Assembly: GCA_032719365.1 (NCBI GenBank)
Contig: CM064872.1
Location: forward strand, 53,124,891-53,188,890
Length of the DNA stretch: 64,000 bases
DNA from: Prinsepia uniflora
Lineage: Eukaryota > Streptophyta > Magnoliopsida > Rosales > Rosaceae
Reading direction: 5' to 3'
The notes beneath the pieces are model-generated. The model had not been told where the DNA came from, made no database searches, and saw nothing but the letters and a program-made list of their open reading frames with translations. A program made the translations under genes and the position numbers. Positions 10,201 through 20,946 of the stretch are shown here, piece after piece. The stretch's first letter is position 1, and every line of letters starts with the position of its first letter.

Positions 10201-12521
10201 CAAGCTGAATGCCTAGTCAGCCCTACATGTGTGCGTGTGTGACACGCGTATGAAGGTCGTTGGTCTTCCACTGGTGCGTGGTACAATTTCACTGGTCTCG
10301 ACAACGCATGTCACACTGTTTTCGGCATTTTGAATCCATTGGTATAGGTTTCGAGGTGATTGGACATCGTTTTGGGGTAGTTTTGAGCGTCCAAATTGAT
10401 GGTGTGCGTGATTAGGATGTGTGAATAATCCCGGGGTTTAGGAGATTTTAATACAAGGTTATATACATTCCTAGTGACCCTCGATTATTGTGTTTGACAG
10501 GCCAAATAGTTCTAAAGCATATAGCTCAAGATTGAGCCACTCAGAATGGCTGCGAGTGGACATTGTTTTAATAAACTTTGATGCATGCATAATTGAATGT
10601 TTTGAATATTTTATTGCATGATTTAAGTTGAAAAAATTTGAATAAAGATTGGACATAATTATTTGATGATTTCCGGATTTGTAAAATGATTTATGATACG
10701 ATTTTACGATTATTCTGTGGAAAAAAATGTTTGGGGCTCAGACCTAGTTTAAAAAGTATTTAAACTTGGTAAGTCTTGGATTTATGTAAAAATGATTTTT
10801 CTCGATTTCATTATTGTTTTCCATGAATACCATACTTTGCAATCTTGTTCCCTTTGGGCGTCAGGTTGAGATCGCGGAGAGGTCACGATGTGACATTGCC
10901 TAGATAGGAGTAAATCCTCGGAAGACTCGATCTTGGGAATGTCAGGATATCACATTGCCTGGACGAAGATGGATCCTGGGTTACCATCCAGACTTAGTCT
11001 GGATCCCGAGTTTTCTACACCTAGCATGAACTAGTTATTGTAACCGATATTTAGATGTTGAGGATTAGTTGCTTTGGATTATTGACATTTGTGTCCAGGT
11101 TTTTATCACATGTTTTAAATTGAAATCCAGTTATTCGTATTTTACGATATGCATGCACGTTTTCTTAAGGTTAAGAATTTTATTTGTATCGAAAAGAATT
11201 TTTAAATATTAATGCTTGTCCACTCTCGACTTTGAGGTTTTTATTGATCCTCTATGGTATTGCTTAGGTACGAGGGCTGATACTGAGATTGTGGCATAAA
11301 ATCATCGATGCGTACTCACCGACTCTTTCTAGAATAGGATTTTAGTACTTTTACTATATAGTCACCTATGCTATGCAATACCATTAGCTAGTTGAACATT
11401 TTATCTCAATAGTTATGTATAGTCAATTATCCCTTGTTTGGCAGTTTTTGTTGTTTTGCTATTACATTTAAATGGAATTTTTCAGTATTTCAGTTTGGTT
11501 GTTAGATAGTGTTGAAGAAAAAAAAATTCAACAAAGATAAATATAAAAGGGGCTTCAAAATTTAATAAGGATAAATAGAAGTATATAAAATAAAAGGGAT
11601 TAAACAAAATCAAAATCCCTAATTAGTAGGAGATAACATCAAGTGATTGAGTTATCCATCAAATGCCTCACGACAAGGTTGAATGGAGCCTTTATTTTGG
11701 TCAAGTTGGAGTCCTCATTGAAGTCCACCCCTTCAAGTAGACCTAGAATTTAGGCTATGGCTAGTGTTTGGAAAAAAATAAACACTAGGTTGATAAGGAT
11801 GTGTAGCTAGCCATCTATATCTCCAACACATGAGTTAGCCTATATAAAGGTATGACAGTTCAAGAAAAAAAAAAAAGGGGAGAAGGAGCAGCAGATACGC
11901 GGGAAAAAAGGGCAAGTGAAGCACATAGAGGAAGAAACGAGCCTAGGCTCTTTTGTTGAAGAAAATAGTCGAAGTTTTGAAAGAAAAGGTAAACTTTGAT
12001 CTTCTGTGTCTCCTTTATATTTTTTGCTACTGTAAAAAATATACAAGCCTCACGGCTATGAAGATCTTGTTGTGGTACCTTGGGAAGAGTTCGATTTGTC
12101 TTCGTTTATACAAGAAAAATTCCGCAAGAAGGCAAGCAAACAACCAAGATCAAAGTTCAATTCTTGCTTTTGTGTTCACATTGGAGTAATTTCCATTTTT
12201 TTTTATCAAGTAAAAAAAAGTGGCATGTTGACAAAGAGAGTGTAGGACGTGATGAAGATTTGCATAGAATCATCTTCATACACCAAGTCAACAAAAACGG
12301 CTTGCAAATTCAATTAATGACTCTTGATTGAAGAAGGAAAGTAAGGAGATGAGAGGCACTCACCTTCTTTCACCTTCTTTATCCGCAAAGAAGGATCAAG
12401 GGTGAGAACAAGCCTGAACTTTTATGTTATCTGCAAAATATAGTGGAGCATTAAAGAATGGAAGAAAATCTTTAACATCCATTCCATCTTCTCTGATCAA
12501 AAGGGTGCCCAAAGTCCATAT

Positions 12522-12541
12522 AATATATATATATATATATA
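12522..12541. repeat. (AT)n microsatellite
   Basis: An uninterrupted AT dinucleotide run inside element M; a second short run lies near 12565-12576. Confidence 0.8.
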
Positions 12542-13820
12542 TTTGTAGAACCGACGGTGGCGCCATATATATATATTACTTATATGTATAGGAAGCCAAG
12601 AGAAGTCAGGTGGCCAACAACCTTGTCAAAAGATGTAAAGAAATTAAAAAGGGACAACTCACCTTGTGGGCTGTAGCAAAGGGCAGAAAATTCTTTATAT
12701 TCACTCTACTTCCACACACGATAGCTGCAGTGGCAGAGGAGAAAGGGGTGGTCAGAGTGTCAGTGCCGAAATCGTTGAAGGGGCATGATACATAATTCAA
12801 TGGAGTAAAAAAAAGACCTATGTGTAAAACTGCAATGGACTGAGCAGGAAGAAAAAGAGGTTCACGGTAATAAAGAAGCAGGATGCCAGATTTCGTTCAA
12901 TGGAGGATGCCTAGAATTTCCGCAGATATCTAATGGGCATTGAGGTTTGATCTTTTTATAAGATTCGGCCATTGCAAATCCTTATTTGATATGATCTAAT
13001 TATTATAAGATTTGTATTCAAATTAGAATTAAAAGGCTCAACAACTTTGAATTCCATGAGGAGATCGACTCCTTCCATAATTAGGATTTGTGGTGAGCAA
13101 GTTATCCATGAGGAATAAGGATATTAAAAGAATTGCACATACTACTTCATATCAACAATTGTTTCGTCCATGCAAATTAACTTTGGAGGGATCAAATGAA
13201 TAAATGATCAGACAGTGGCTCTCGACTTGTCAGCAATTCAAAACCAAAAGATAGCAAGAAGTTTGCAATTGTGGAAAAGAGACAAGAGGTTTTAATTGAG
13301 CTTAACGTCACCTGCAAGCATGAGAAGAAAAGTGTTTAGCAAAAGGTGGAAGGGATATTTGATGAAGATGGTAAGAAGTGATTGGAAAGGTTCCAAAGTC
13401 AACTTCATCTTTTCTGATGCTCAAGGTTTTGCTCAGAGTAATGAGGGATTAATTGGTTTGCTTGCAAAACAACAAAAGTAGACTAGAGGAATTGTTGTGT
13501 TTTAGCCGACATACTCACACAAAAAATGGCGTCAAGCAAGGATGAAAGAAAGTAAAGGAAGAGGACAAAATTGCAAACTTTTGTCATGTGATTGAACCAG
13601 CATTCCTGCAAAAAAGACCAACTCACCAAACATGTTTCGGTGAAGCTTACTGCAAAAAAAAAAAAAGGAGAAGCATCATACAAGATCACATAATTCATGG
13701 GCTCGTCGATCAGGCTCGAGGCAAACCCACAATACCGCGGATTCAAAATTAACATCCTAGTTGACAAGTAATCGATGCTCATGGCTCATTCAAAAAAAAC
13801 CTATGATGGATCAAGTGGGC

Positions 13821-14057
13821 ATCGTCACCAATAATCGATATTCAATTGTCAAATAATGGGTTCGAAGTCTCAAATTCACAAACCACGAATTATCGAGGGC
13901 ATCGTCACCAACAATCGATATTCAATTGTCAAATAATGGGTTTGAAGTCTCAAATTCACAAATCACGAATTATCGAGGGCATCGTCACCAACAATCGATA
14001 TTCGATTGTCAAATAATGGGTTCGAAGTCTCAAATTCACAAATCACAAATTATCGAG
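13821..14057 (+). repeat. 80-bp minisatellite, three near-identical copies
   Basis: The unit starting ATCGTCACCA occurs at 13821, 13901 and 13981 with an exact 80-bp period and only a few base differences. Each copy contains TTCAATTGTCAAATAATGGG or a one-base variant. It lies inside element M. Confidence 0.92.
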
Positions 14058-14195
14058 TTTAAATCCAAAAATGCTCGTCAATTTGTAAATCAAATTCAAG
14101 TGGCACAAAACTATCACGGAATTTTGGACGGGTCATCTACCCATTCAATCCTAAATTTTCAGGCTCCAAAATTCATTCCAACACCAAAAAATCAA

Positions 14196-14820
14196 TGAAC
14201 TACGCCGGTTTGATTCCCGCAAAGGGATACGTAGGCAATCTAAAAATTAGATGCAACCGTAAGTCCAAACAGAATCCCTGGTTTAATTATCCTAACCAAA
14301 TTCGCCCCAAACTTTTCCTTTCTAAATTCAATTCAAATAGCACCATGGCCAAATAAGCCCCAAATACTACAATTACCATCCAAATTCTCTAAAACAAAAA
14401 TCCATGAACTACGTCGGTTTGATTCCCGCAAAGGGATACGTAGGCAATCTAAAAAATTTTAGATGCAACCGCATTTTCCAAATCGAATCCCTGGTTTCTC
14501 TAACCGAATTCACCCAAACAGTCATACACTAAATCAAATACATCTTTTCATATTTTAATGGGTCAAATTCTCTCATTAAAAATTCCGAACTACGCCGGTT
14601 TGATCCTTCCAAGGGTACGTAGGCAATCTGGATTAATCTAGATGCAACCACCCCCCGTAAACAAATCTGTACTTCTTCAAAGTCAATTCCAGTTTCAAAA
14701 TAGCCAAACACATTTTTTTTAATGGGTCATTCACTCATTAAGAATCCTGGAGCTACGAGTGGCTTGATTCCGGTGACGGATATGTAGGCAGCCTAAGGTT
14801 TGACTTAGGTGCAGCTGCAA
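14196..14820 (+). repeat. Four degenerate repeats carrying TACGTAGGCA
   Basis: Units share GAACTACGCCGGTTTGATTC, TACGTAGGCAATCT and AGATGCAACC. The TACGTAGGCA (or TATGTAGGCA) cores are at 14228, 14437, 14616 and 14781, so spacing is irregular (about 165-209 bp). Confidence 0.8.
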
Positions 14821-15624
14821 AATTTAATAAGACGCCATTTTGTTATTTCTTTTGAAGTTAGAATCAAAGGGTTTCTTCCGACAACAAGGAAGTATAATTA
14901 AGAGGCAATTATGCTTTGGATGCGTCGTACCTTAAATATAATGAAAACCGCTATTGTTTACACAGTGGTGGTGAGATTATGTTACGGAACAAAATTTTCC
15001 CCAATAGATAGGAGCATGATCTTTCACGATTATCAAACCGTTTTTGGGAGGGTCCTGTTATCTTTCCCAGACGGTTGATACTCGGAGTTATTGTTATTTT
15101 CATTGTGATTCTTCCCAAGTAGCCGAAACTTGGAATTTTTTTCCAGACGACTGATGCTCCGGATAATCAATGATTGGCTTTTAGTTGCTTATTGATATTG
15201 GTGTCCAGGTTTTCTCACATGATTTGATAAACATGGATTTCAGAGAAATGTGGGCCACAGGTTTCTGATGCATTTTATGATTTGTTGGCCCACAACTTAT
15301 GATATAATTTGAATTGAAATCTAGTTGATTATGCTTTATTTCATTTTATGCATACATGTTTTATAATTGGAGGGTAAAGTTTTTGGAAATGTATTTTCAA
15401 ATGTTTATTTTTGTCTACTTACAGTTTTAATGGTTTTGTTGACCCTCCATGCCATTGTAAAGAGATCATCGCTGATCTAGAGATGGAGGCATGTGTATAA
15501 TATTAGTACCATTATCCCTTATCTGACAAGTATTGTGAGAAATTTCAGAATTTTGGTTTAGTTTCAGACGGAAGTAGGACTTGGCATTATTATCAAAGTG
15601 TTTTTAGAGCGGATCCTATCAATT

Positions 15625-15636
15625 TGGTATTAGAGC
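15625..15636 (+). other. Primer-binding site of element 1
   Basis: TGGTATTAGAGC differs by one base from the complement of the tRNA-Met 3' end. It lies three bases after the LTR end CCTATCA. Confidence 0.82.
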
Positions 15637-15668
15637 ATTGTGGCATTAATTTGTATTTGTCAACGTCA

Positions 15669-16060
15669 TGCCTCCAAGACGTGAGCTTCGTGCATGGCAT
15701 GGTAATGAGACGAATACATGAGAAGTACACATGATCCTCGGATAAAAGTAGAGATGGGACGGACCCTAGATTACTTAGGTCAGACCCTGGATAATGTGCT
15801 CCAGTATAGTAGAACTTGCGTGGATCTGGATAGTGAGCAAGCCTAGAGGCTAGGGTCACAACATTTATAGCCAAGTTGGACCCAGATGAAATATATGTGT
15901 GGGTTACTCAATTGGAACAAGTATTCGAGGAAATGAGAGGTCCTCTATAGGATACGATACACCTAGCTATGTTTCTGGTTGGTGACTAAGCATGCTAGTG
16001 GTGACATGGATTACAAGATATTGGATTAGGACTCAGAATGAGTCGAGGTATGGGACTCGG
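15669..16060 (+). pseudogene. gag 5' remnant of element 1
   Basis: After the primer-binding site an ATG opens MPPRRELRAWHGNETNT and then meets a stop. A start of this type is typical of gag in Tekay/Del-like chromoviruses. The following sequence keeps gag-like composition but is full of stops and indels. It is cut at 16060 by solo LTR D and not clearly resumed afterwards. No protein can be made from it. Confidence 0.6.
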
Positions 16061-18989
16061 TGTAACACCCCGGAAATTCGAGGATTTCCATATTATAATT
16101 TATTGTGTGATTTGACGATTTTACCCTTGTGATTGGTATGGTCAAATGTTGACTTTTTGATTGATGAACTAAATGGACTTTGACCTATGACCGTGACGTA
16201 GTTCGGGACGTCACGAGTTCATAGACAGGTGGCACGTCCAATTCGGACGATCAGGGTAAAAGTTATGACTATCGGAAGTTCAGGGGCATTATCGTAATTT
16301 GGACTCTCGGGGGAAAATGTTGACTTTTCTTTGGACAACTAATTTTCTGTTGACTCAAGGACCGTTGGGTAGGCCTCGACGTCCTGAGTCCGTAGACAGG
16401 CGGCACGCCGAAATCGGACTTCGTACGAGGAAGTTATGGTCAGAAACGTGAATTCGGGAAGTTCGTGTCTCGGTTTTCGTGTCGAATATTAAATTCAGGA
16501 AATCTGATTGGAGGACATCTGGTGAGTGACAAGTGTCACTCACCCATTGGCTAGATTGGATCAGATCCACTATAGGATTAAATAGCATTTAAATCAGCTT
16601 TAAATTTCAGCCCTTGGATCTGAAATCCCTTGATTTGATCTCAGCCTTTGATCTCATTCTGAGATTCAATCCTGGCCCTTGATTCATTTTCCTATTCAGT
16701 ATTAAAATTCCATGAGATCATGCACCCATGTGTTCATTCTCTCAACCGTGTGTGCGATTTCTCCCTGGAACCAGCCTATCAGCCACCACCACTCAACCCC
16801 ACACCTCAGACAACCAGCAGCCACACCCCTGACGCCGGCCACCGCTCCACGGCCACCCTGCACGGCGGCATCCTTTCAAACCCGTGAAGGAAACCCGAGG
16901 AACCCAAGTCACCAAACCATCCAAACCATTGATCTAGGACTGGAACCAACGTGCGGTTGTGATCACCGTGACTACTGGACGGCAAGGAGCTGACCCTGAC
17001 GGTGTACGGCGGCGACACGGCGGCGTTTGGACGTTAAACCCGTAGGTAACCATTTTTCTTCCCGGCTTCAAAACACCTGGTTGTGCCGTTGACATCATTG
17101 AGTTGTTGTTAGGACTCGTCTAGGTGACCTTGACGACCAATTTGGAACCAGGACCAGGGCTGAACAACCGTCGACTCGCCGGAAAGGATTACCAGAACCG
17201 GCAACCAAGCTTTCCGTCGAGTTTCAGGTAACCTCCTAGACCTAAAACCTAATTCTAATTACATAGAACCAATCTAGGGACTAGGACGAGTAATTAGGAA
17301 TTAAAAGGAACGAAAATGATCCAGAAATGAAGGAATGGCAACCGGGTCTTGATCGCGGGTCTGATCGACCCGAGTTGCAGAAATACGGGTCAACCCGTCT
17401 GAGGACAGTGGTGCTGACGTGGCACCCTGTCAGTCTGTCAGATGACGTGGACCAACCGTGAGCCGACACGTGTCACATGTCAGTGCACAGTCAGCACTGA
17501 CATGTCAGTGACGTGGACCAGTGCCGTGCTGACACGTGGCACATGTCAGATCTGACACGTGGTCTGACAGATCAGTGGGGTGGACCAATCAGATGTTGAC
17601 ACGTGGCACCTGTCAGAGTCTGACATGTCAGACCTGACAGCTGTCAGCATGACGTCATGCTGACGTCAGCAGTGACGTCAGCGATGACGTCAGCAGGAAC
17701 TGTACCTGCGTTGACCGCCGCGTTGACCGGCGCGTGGGGGCGCGTGTGAACAGTGTTTTTGGTGGGACCACCACCATTCTTTAGGTTTCGACGATCCGGA
17801 TCCAATGGCGGTGGTTTCGGGTCGATCGGAGATCTTTAAGTTGGTCAAAATAAGGTTTATTGCCTTGGAAAGCGCGTTCGGGCGGCTTTCCCGGGTCGGT
17901 TTCGACCTAGGCTTTCATGGTTGAATGTTAGGGGTTTGTATTGACCTTTACGAGTACTTTGGACTTGACAGGGATTGTACATTTGTACCAGGACGAGGGT
18001 ATACGTTCGGTTTCTAGCAGGATTGTACTGTGAGTGGGCCATTTTCTTAAACCCTTGTGTGCATAAATGTTTTCTGGTTTTATTATACTTATTCACATGC
18101 TAAAACAATGATGGTTTTGATGATATGGAAAATATGGTTATGGCACGTTTCACGGTATTTGGGCTTGAGACCCGTCTGATGAAACTGAATGATTGGTTCG
18201 GATTCTATCTATGTATATATACGTTTGCATGTGGATATCAATAAAATGTATTTGTTACTGCACCGTATAGATCCTTCCATATTGTATAGTCTCCTCCGGA
18301 TGAGGTACCCCGGAGAGGTCACGGACGTCTAGAACGTCCAGCGTCTATGACGCTAAGCATCGGGGATGCTGTACCCGAACGGGGTTCGGGGATTGAACTC
18401 GGAAATTGAGACCCGAGTGGCACGCGTAGCCTTATGATTGTGACCTTATTGGACGTCAGGGACGTCAGACATCAGGGATGTCGGGATTGGAGTGTATAGT
18501 GCAGCAACTAAAATTATACTTATGGTTTTATTATATGCCTTATGGTTCATATTATATGGTTTATGATTTTGAATTATGATGCACGCATGTTTGGAAAACG
18601 GAGGGGTAAATTATATGTTTACTTATCAAACGATTTCATAAACTTGAGTTTCGGTCCACTCACCCTTAATGTTTTGATAACCCCTCCAGGTCGGGAAACT
18701 GAGGTAGAGGAGGAACCAGAGGCTGAGGCATAGGTCTACTTCTGCGTACCTGAACCCCTGCTGGGCGGTGTACCCGCAGGTTTACTGTAGAGTCGTGCTC
18801 GCAAATTTGTAATTTTGGATTATATCCCTTGTCTGACATTCGTTTAATTCGGATTTTATGTATGACTTTAATTTGGTTATTTATGCTTTTAAATGTTTTG
18901 AGGATAAAATTGGTATGAATTATTGGGTGTCAGACGGGAGCAGGGCACGTCCCCTTGTGGTCCCTGTGGGATCGGGGCGGGTCCTGTCA
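16061..18989 (+). mobile_element. Solo LTR D (long-LTR family), perfect TSD CTCGG
   Basis: It starts TGTAACACCCCGG and ends GGGTCCTGTCA, 2929 bp, flanked by CTCGG at 16056-16060 and 18990-18994. There is no primer-binding site or internal sequence between it and the host, so it is a solo LTR left by LTR-LTR recombination. It has two upstream copies of the TAGACAGG(T/C)GGCACG motif (near 16220 and 16395), a palindrome at 16521-16544 and a cluster of bZIP-type sites at 17400-17700. Confidence 0.9.
17405..17700 (+). promoter_or_regulatory. Dense array of ACGT-core sites (TGACGTCA, ACGTGGC, ACGTGTC)
   Basis: Four perfect TGACGTCA palindromes start at 17650, 17661, 17673 and 17685 (spacing 11-12 bp), preceded by many GACGTGG, ACACGTG and TGTCAG motifs. 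ACGT-core sites are bound by plant bZIP factors (TGA and ABF types). Activity is inferred. Confidence 0.7.
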
Positions 18990-18994
18990 CTCGG

Positions 18995-19143
18995 GCTTAG
19001 GAAGAGCCGATATATTAGTTATTGCTCTAGATATCGAATGAGGGCTCAAGTAGGAGCCAGAGGCACCGATACAGGCCTCGTCTCCTTAGTTGTTGGAGGG
19101 ATACATTTGAATTTTAGGGATGAAATCCCTTAAAGGGATAGAT
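18995..19143 (+). pseudogene. 3' end of the internal region of element 1, with polypurine-like tract
   Basis: The short reading frame ending LNFRDEIP matches the peptide often found at the very end of Tekay/Del internal regions. It is followed by AAAGGGATAG directly before the 3' LTR, in the position of the polypurine tract that primes plus-strand synthesis. It joins the sequence interrupted at 16060. Almost all of pol is missing between them. Confidence 0.6.
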
Positions 19144-20679
19144 TGTAGCGACCAGGAAATTCGACATGTGTAACCTAAGAAGTTTGAACGTACATTGATG
19201 GTTTGACCCTTGTAAGTCAAAAGTATACATTTTACTCAGAGTACTTTTTGGACTTTTCTTGAGGACTGTTACGTAGGTCTCAAAGTCCTGAGCCTATAGA
19301 AAATCGATACATCGGAATCGGAGCTCGAACGTGTTGGTTACGGGTCTAAAACACAAGGGTATTTTAGTAATTTGGTAAAGAAGGGGCATTTTTGTCTTTG
19401 TGTTAAAGTGGTGAGTCAGCACCTTATTTATGTGAGATAGTGGCATGTGTCACCATTTGGTCTTAATTATAGGCATCTTAGTTCTTATATTGTGTGTGTT
19501 TATGTGTTGGATGGGAAATTACAAACCAAGAAAACTACCTGAGAAAGAAAAAGAAACTAGAAGGGAAGAAAGGGAGAAGAGAGAAGAGTGAAATAGATAA
19601 GAAGAAAGAGAAAACAGAGAAAAGAAAAGAGAACCAGAGAGGGAACGAGGAAGAGCCTGAAGTAATATAATAAACTAGAAAACGACCCAAAATCATGCTT
19701 CCCTAGAATTGAATTTTGGACGTGAAACAAAGCTAAGATCACTATTGTGATCCTTGACCCCTAGCAATTAGAATCAAGTAAAGACTTGATGAAATTAGAT
19801 GTGGAAAGGGTCTAGAATGTAGGTTTGGGGATTGGCCAAAAATCAGAGGATTGAGTCATTGAATTCAAGGTAAGAATTTTATGTTTAGAGATTATAGAAA
19901 TACTCATGGGATTGAGTAGAGTAGATTGGAGGCTTAAAATGTAAGTTTTGGTGTAAAAATTGGTGATTTTGGACTGAGTTGGGATTGCTGGGTTGGGTCA
20001 AAGTTGCAGGAAATCGGGTCAAACCCCGGTGGAGGTTGAATGTAACTAACCTTATGATTGCAACTGCAGGTGCGTGAGGCCCAGTCGCAGAAAGGTTGGG
20101 CGGCACAAGCCACATTGCATCAAAAATTGATCAACACGTGTTTTCGTGTAGTAAATGATACATGCATTTTGATATAGGGTTTGAGTCGATCGACATCTCG
20201 GGGCAGTTTCACGTATAGGAAGTGTTTTGTTTAGGTTTTTAATACGTATTTTATCCCAAAAATTAGGGGATTTTAATGTGAGATTACAAAAAAACATTAG
20301 TGACCCTCGGTTATGATTTTGGATAGGCCAGAGAACTCCTGAGATTTCTAAGGAGTGCACAGCTTGGAATTGGGCTGCTTGGATGGACTGTAAGTGGAAA
20401 TTTGTTTTATAAACTATGATGCATGCATAGTTAAATGTTTGAAATTATTTATTGCATGTTTTGAGCTGCAATGATTTGAGTAACGATTTGAAATGATTAT
20501 CTGATGATTTTCCGAATTCATTAAGTGGGTTTTAGACACAGAATTTATGATATTATGGAAATAATGTTTTGGGTTCAGGTCCAGTTTGGAAATGTTTTGA
20601 CTTGGAATGTGAGTTAAGGATTTTTTTTTTTGAAAGAAACATTTTGGATTTAATCCATGGACATTTTTTCACTGTTGTT

Positions 20680-20945
20680 GTGATGAGTCCCCAGACGATT
20701 GAAGCTCGGGTTATTATTTCCCAAGCAGTCGAACTTAGGGTGTTTCCCAGACGGTTGATGCTCGGGATGATCGTTTTCTAGGCATATGAAGCTTATGGTG
20801 TTTCCCAGACGGTTGATGTTGGGTGATTGTTTTCCTAGATAGCCGAAGCTAGGGATGTTTTCTAGACAGTTGATGCTCGGTTTTATTATTGTTGTCATTG
20901 TGATTATTCCCAAGCAACCGAAACTCAGGGTTTTTCCCGGATGGT
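20680..20945 (+). repeat. Tandem repeats of about 50-60 bp in the LTR of element 1
   Basis: Units carry CCCAGACGGTTGATGCTCGG and GATAGCCGAAGCT-like halves. Matching copies occur at 8950-9157, 15066-15170 and 23914-24060 in the other pieces of these LTRs. Confidence 0.7.
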
Positions 20946-20946
20946 T

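Larger units (their letters stand above)
11510..15006 (+). mobile_element. Element M: 3.5-kb non-coding insertion in LTR C, class unresolved (LTR-like)
   Basis: It is flanked by perfect GATAG direct repeats (11505-11509 and 15007-15011). It begins TGTTGAAGAAA and ends CCCCAATA, so the ends are TG...TA, one C-to-T change away from the TG...CA of an LTR. It holds a TATA-like box (TATATAAAG, 11841), an A/G-rich stretch, AT microsatellites, an 80-bp minisatellite and four TACGTAGGCA-bearing repeats, but no recognisable coding domain. The TACGTAGGCA repeats resemble sequences seen in LTRs of large gypsy elements, so a solo LTR of another gypsy family is the best guess. Confidence 0.6.
9158..15060 (+). 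mobile_element. Solo LTR C (long-LTR family) nested in the 5' LTR of element 1
   Basis: It begins TATAATGGGCC, a decayed form of the family start TGTAACGACCC, and ends GGGTCCTGTTA, a decayed form of ...GTCCTGTCA. Flanks TGTTT (9153-9157) and TCTTT (15061-15065) match at four of five bases, fitting an old TSD. The host LTR resumes in register at 15066. The stretch 11510-15006 is a separate insertion, leaving about 2.4 kb of LTR. It has the single-copy upstream arrangement and an intact palindrome at 9454-9477. Confidence 0.75.
6803..15621 (+). repeat. 5' LTR of element 1, about 2.27 kb after removing insertions
   Basis: The LTR starts at TGTAACTACTC and ends CCTATCA at 15621, followed after three bases by the primer-binding site. 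Its own segments are 6803-7151, 7789-9157 and 15066-15621; the rest is Cassandra and a nested solo LTR. The segment order is confirmed by alignment to the 3' LTR (19144-20946 plus 23914-24297). Compared with that copy it is rich in C-to-T and G-to-A changes, as expected of an old methylated copy. Confidence 0.78.

Noticed and set aside
13821..14057. Regular repeats considered as a CRISPR-like array
   Set aside because: No distinct spacers. The units are simply head-to-tail 80-bp copies in a plant transposon.
18858..19133. 91-codon ORF spanning the end of LTR D
   Set aside because: It crosses an insertion border. Only its last residues (LNFRDEIP) are from a real element.
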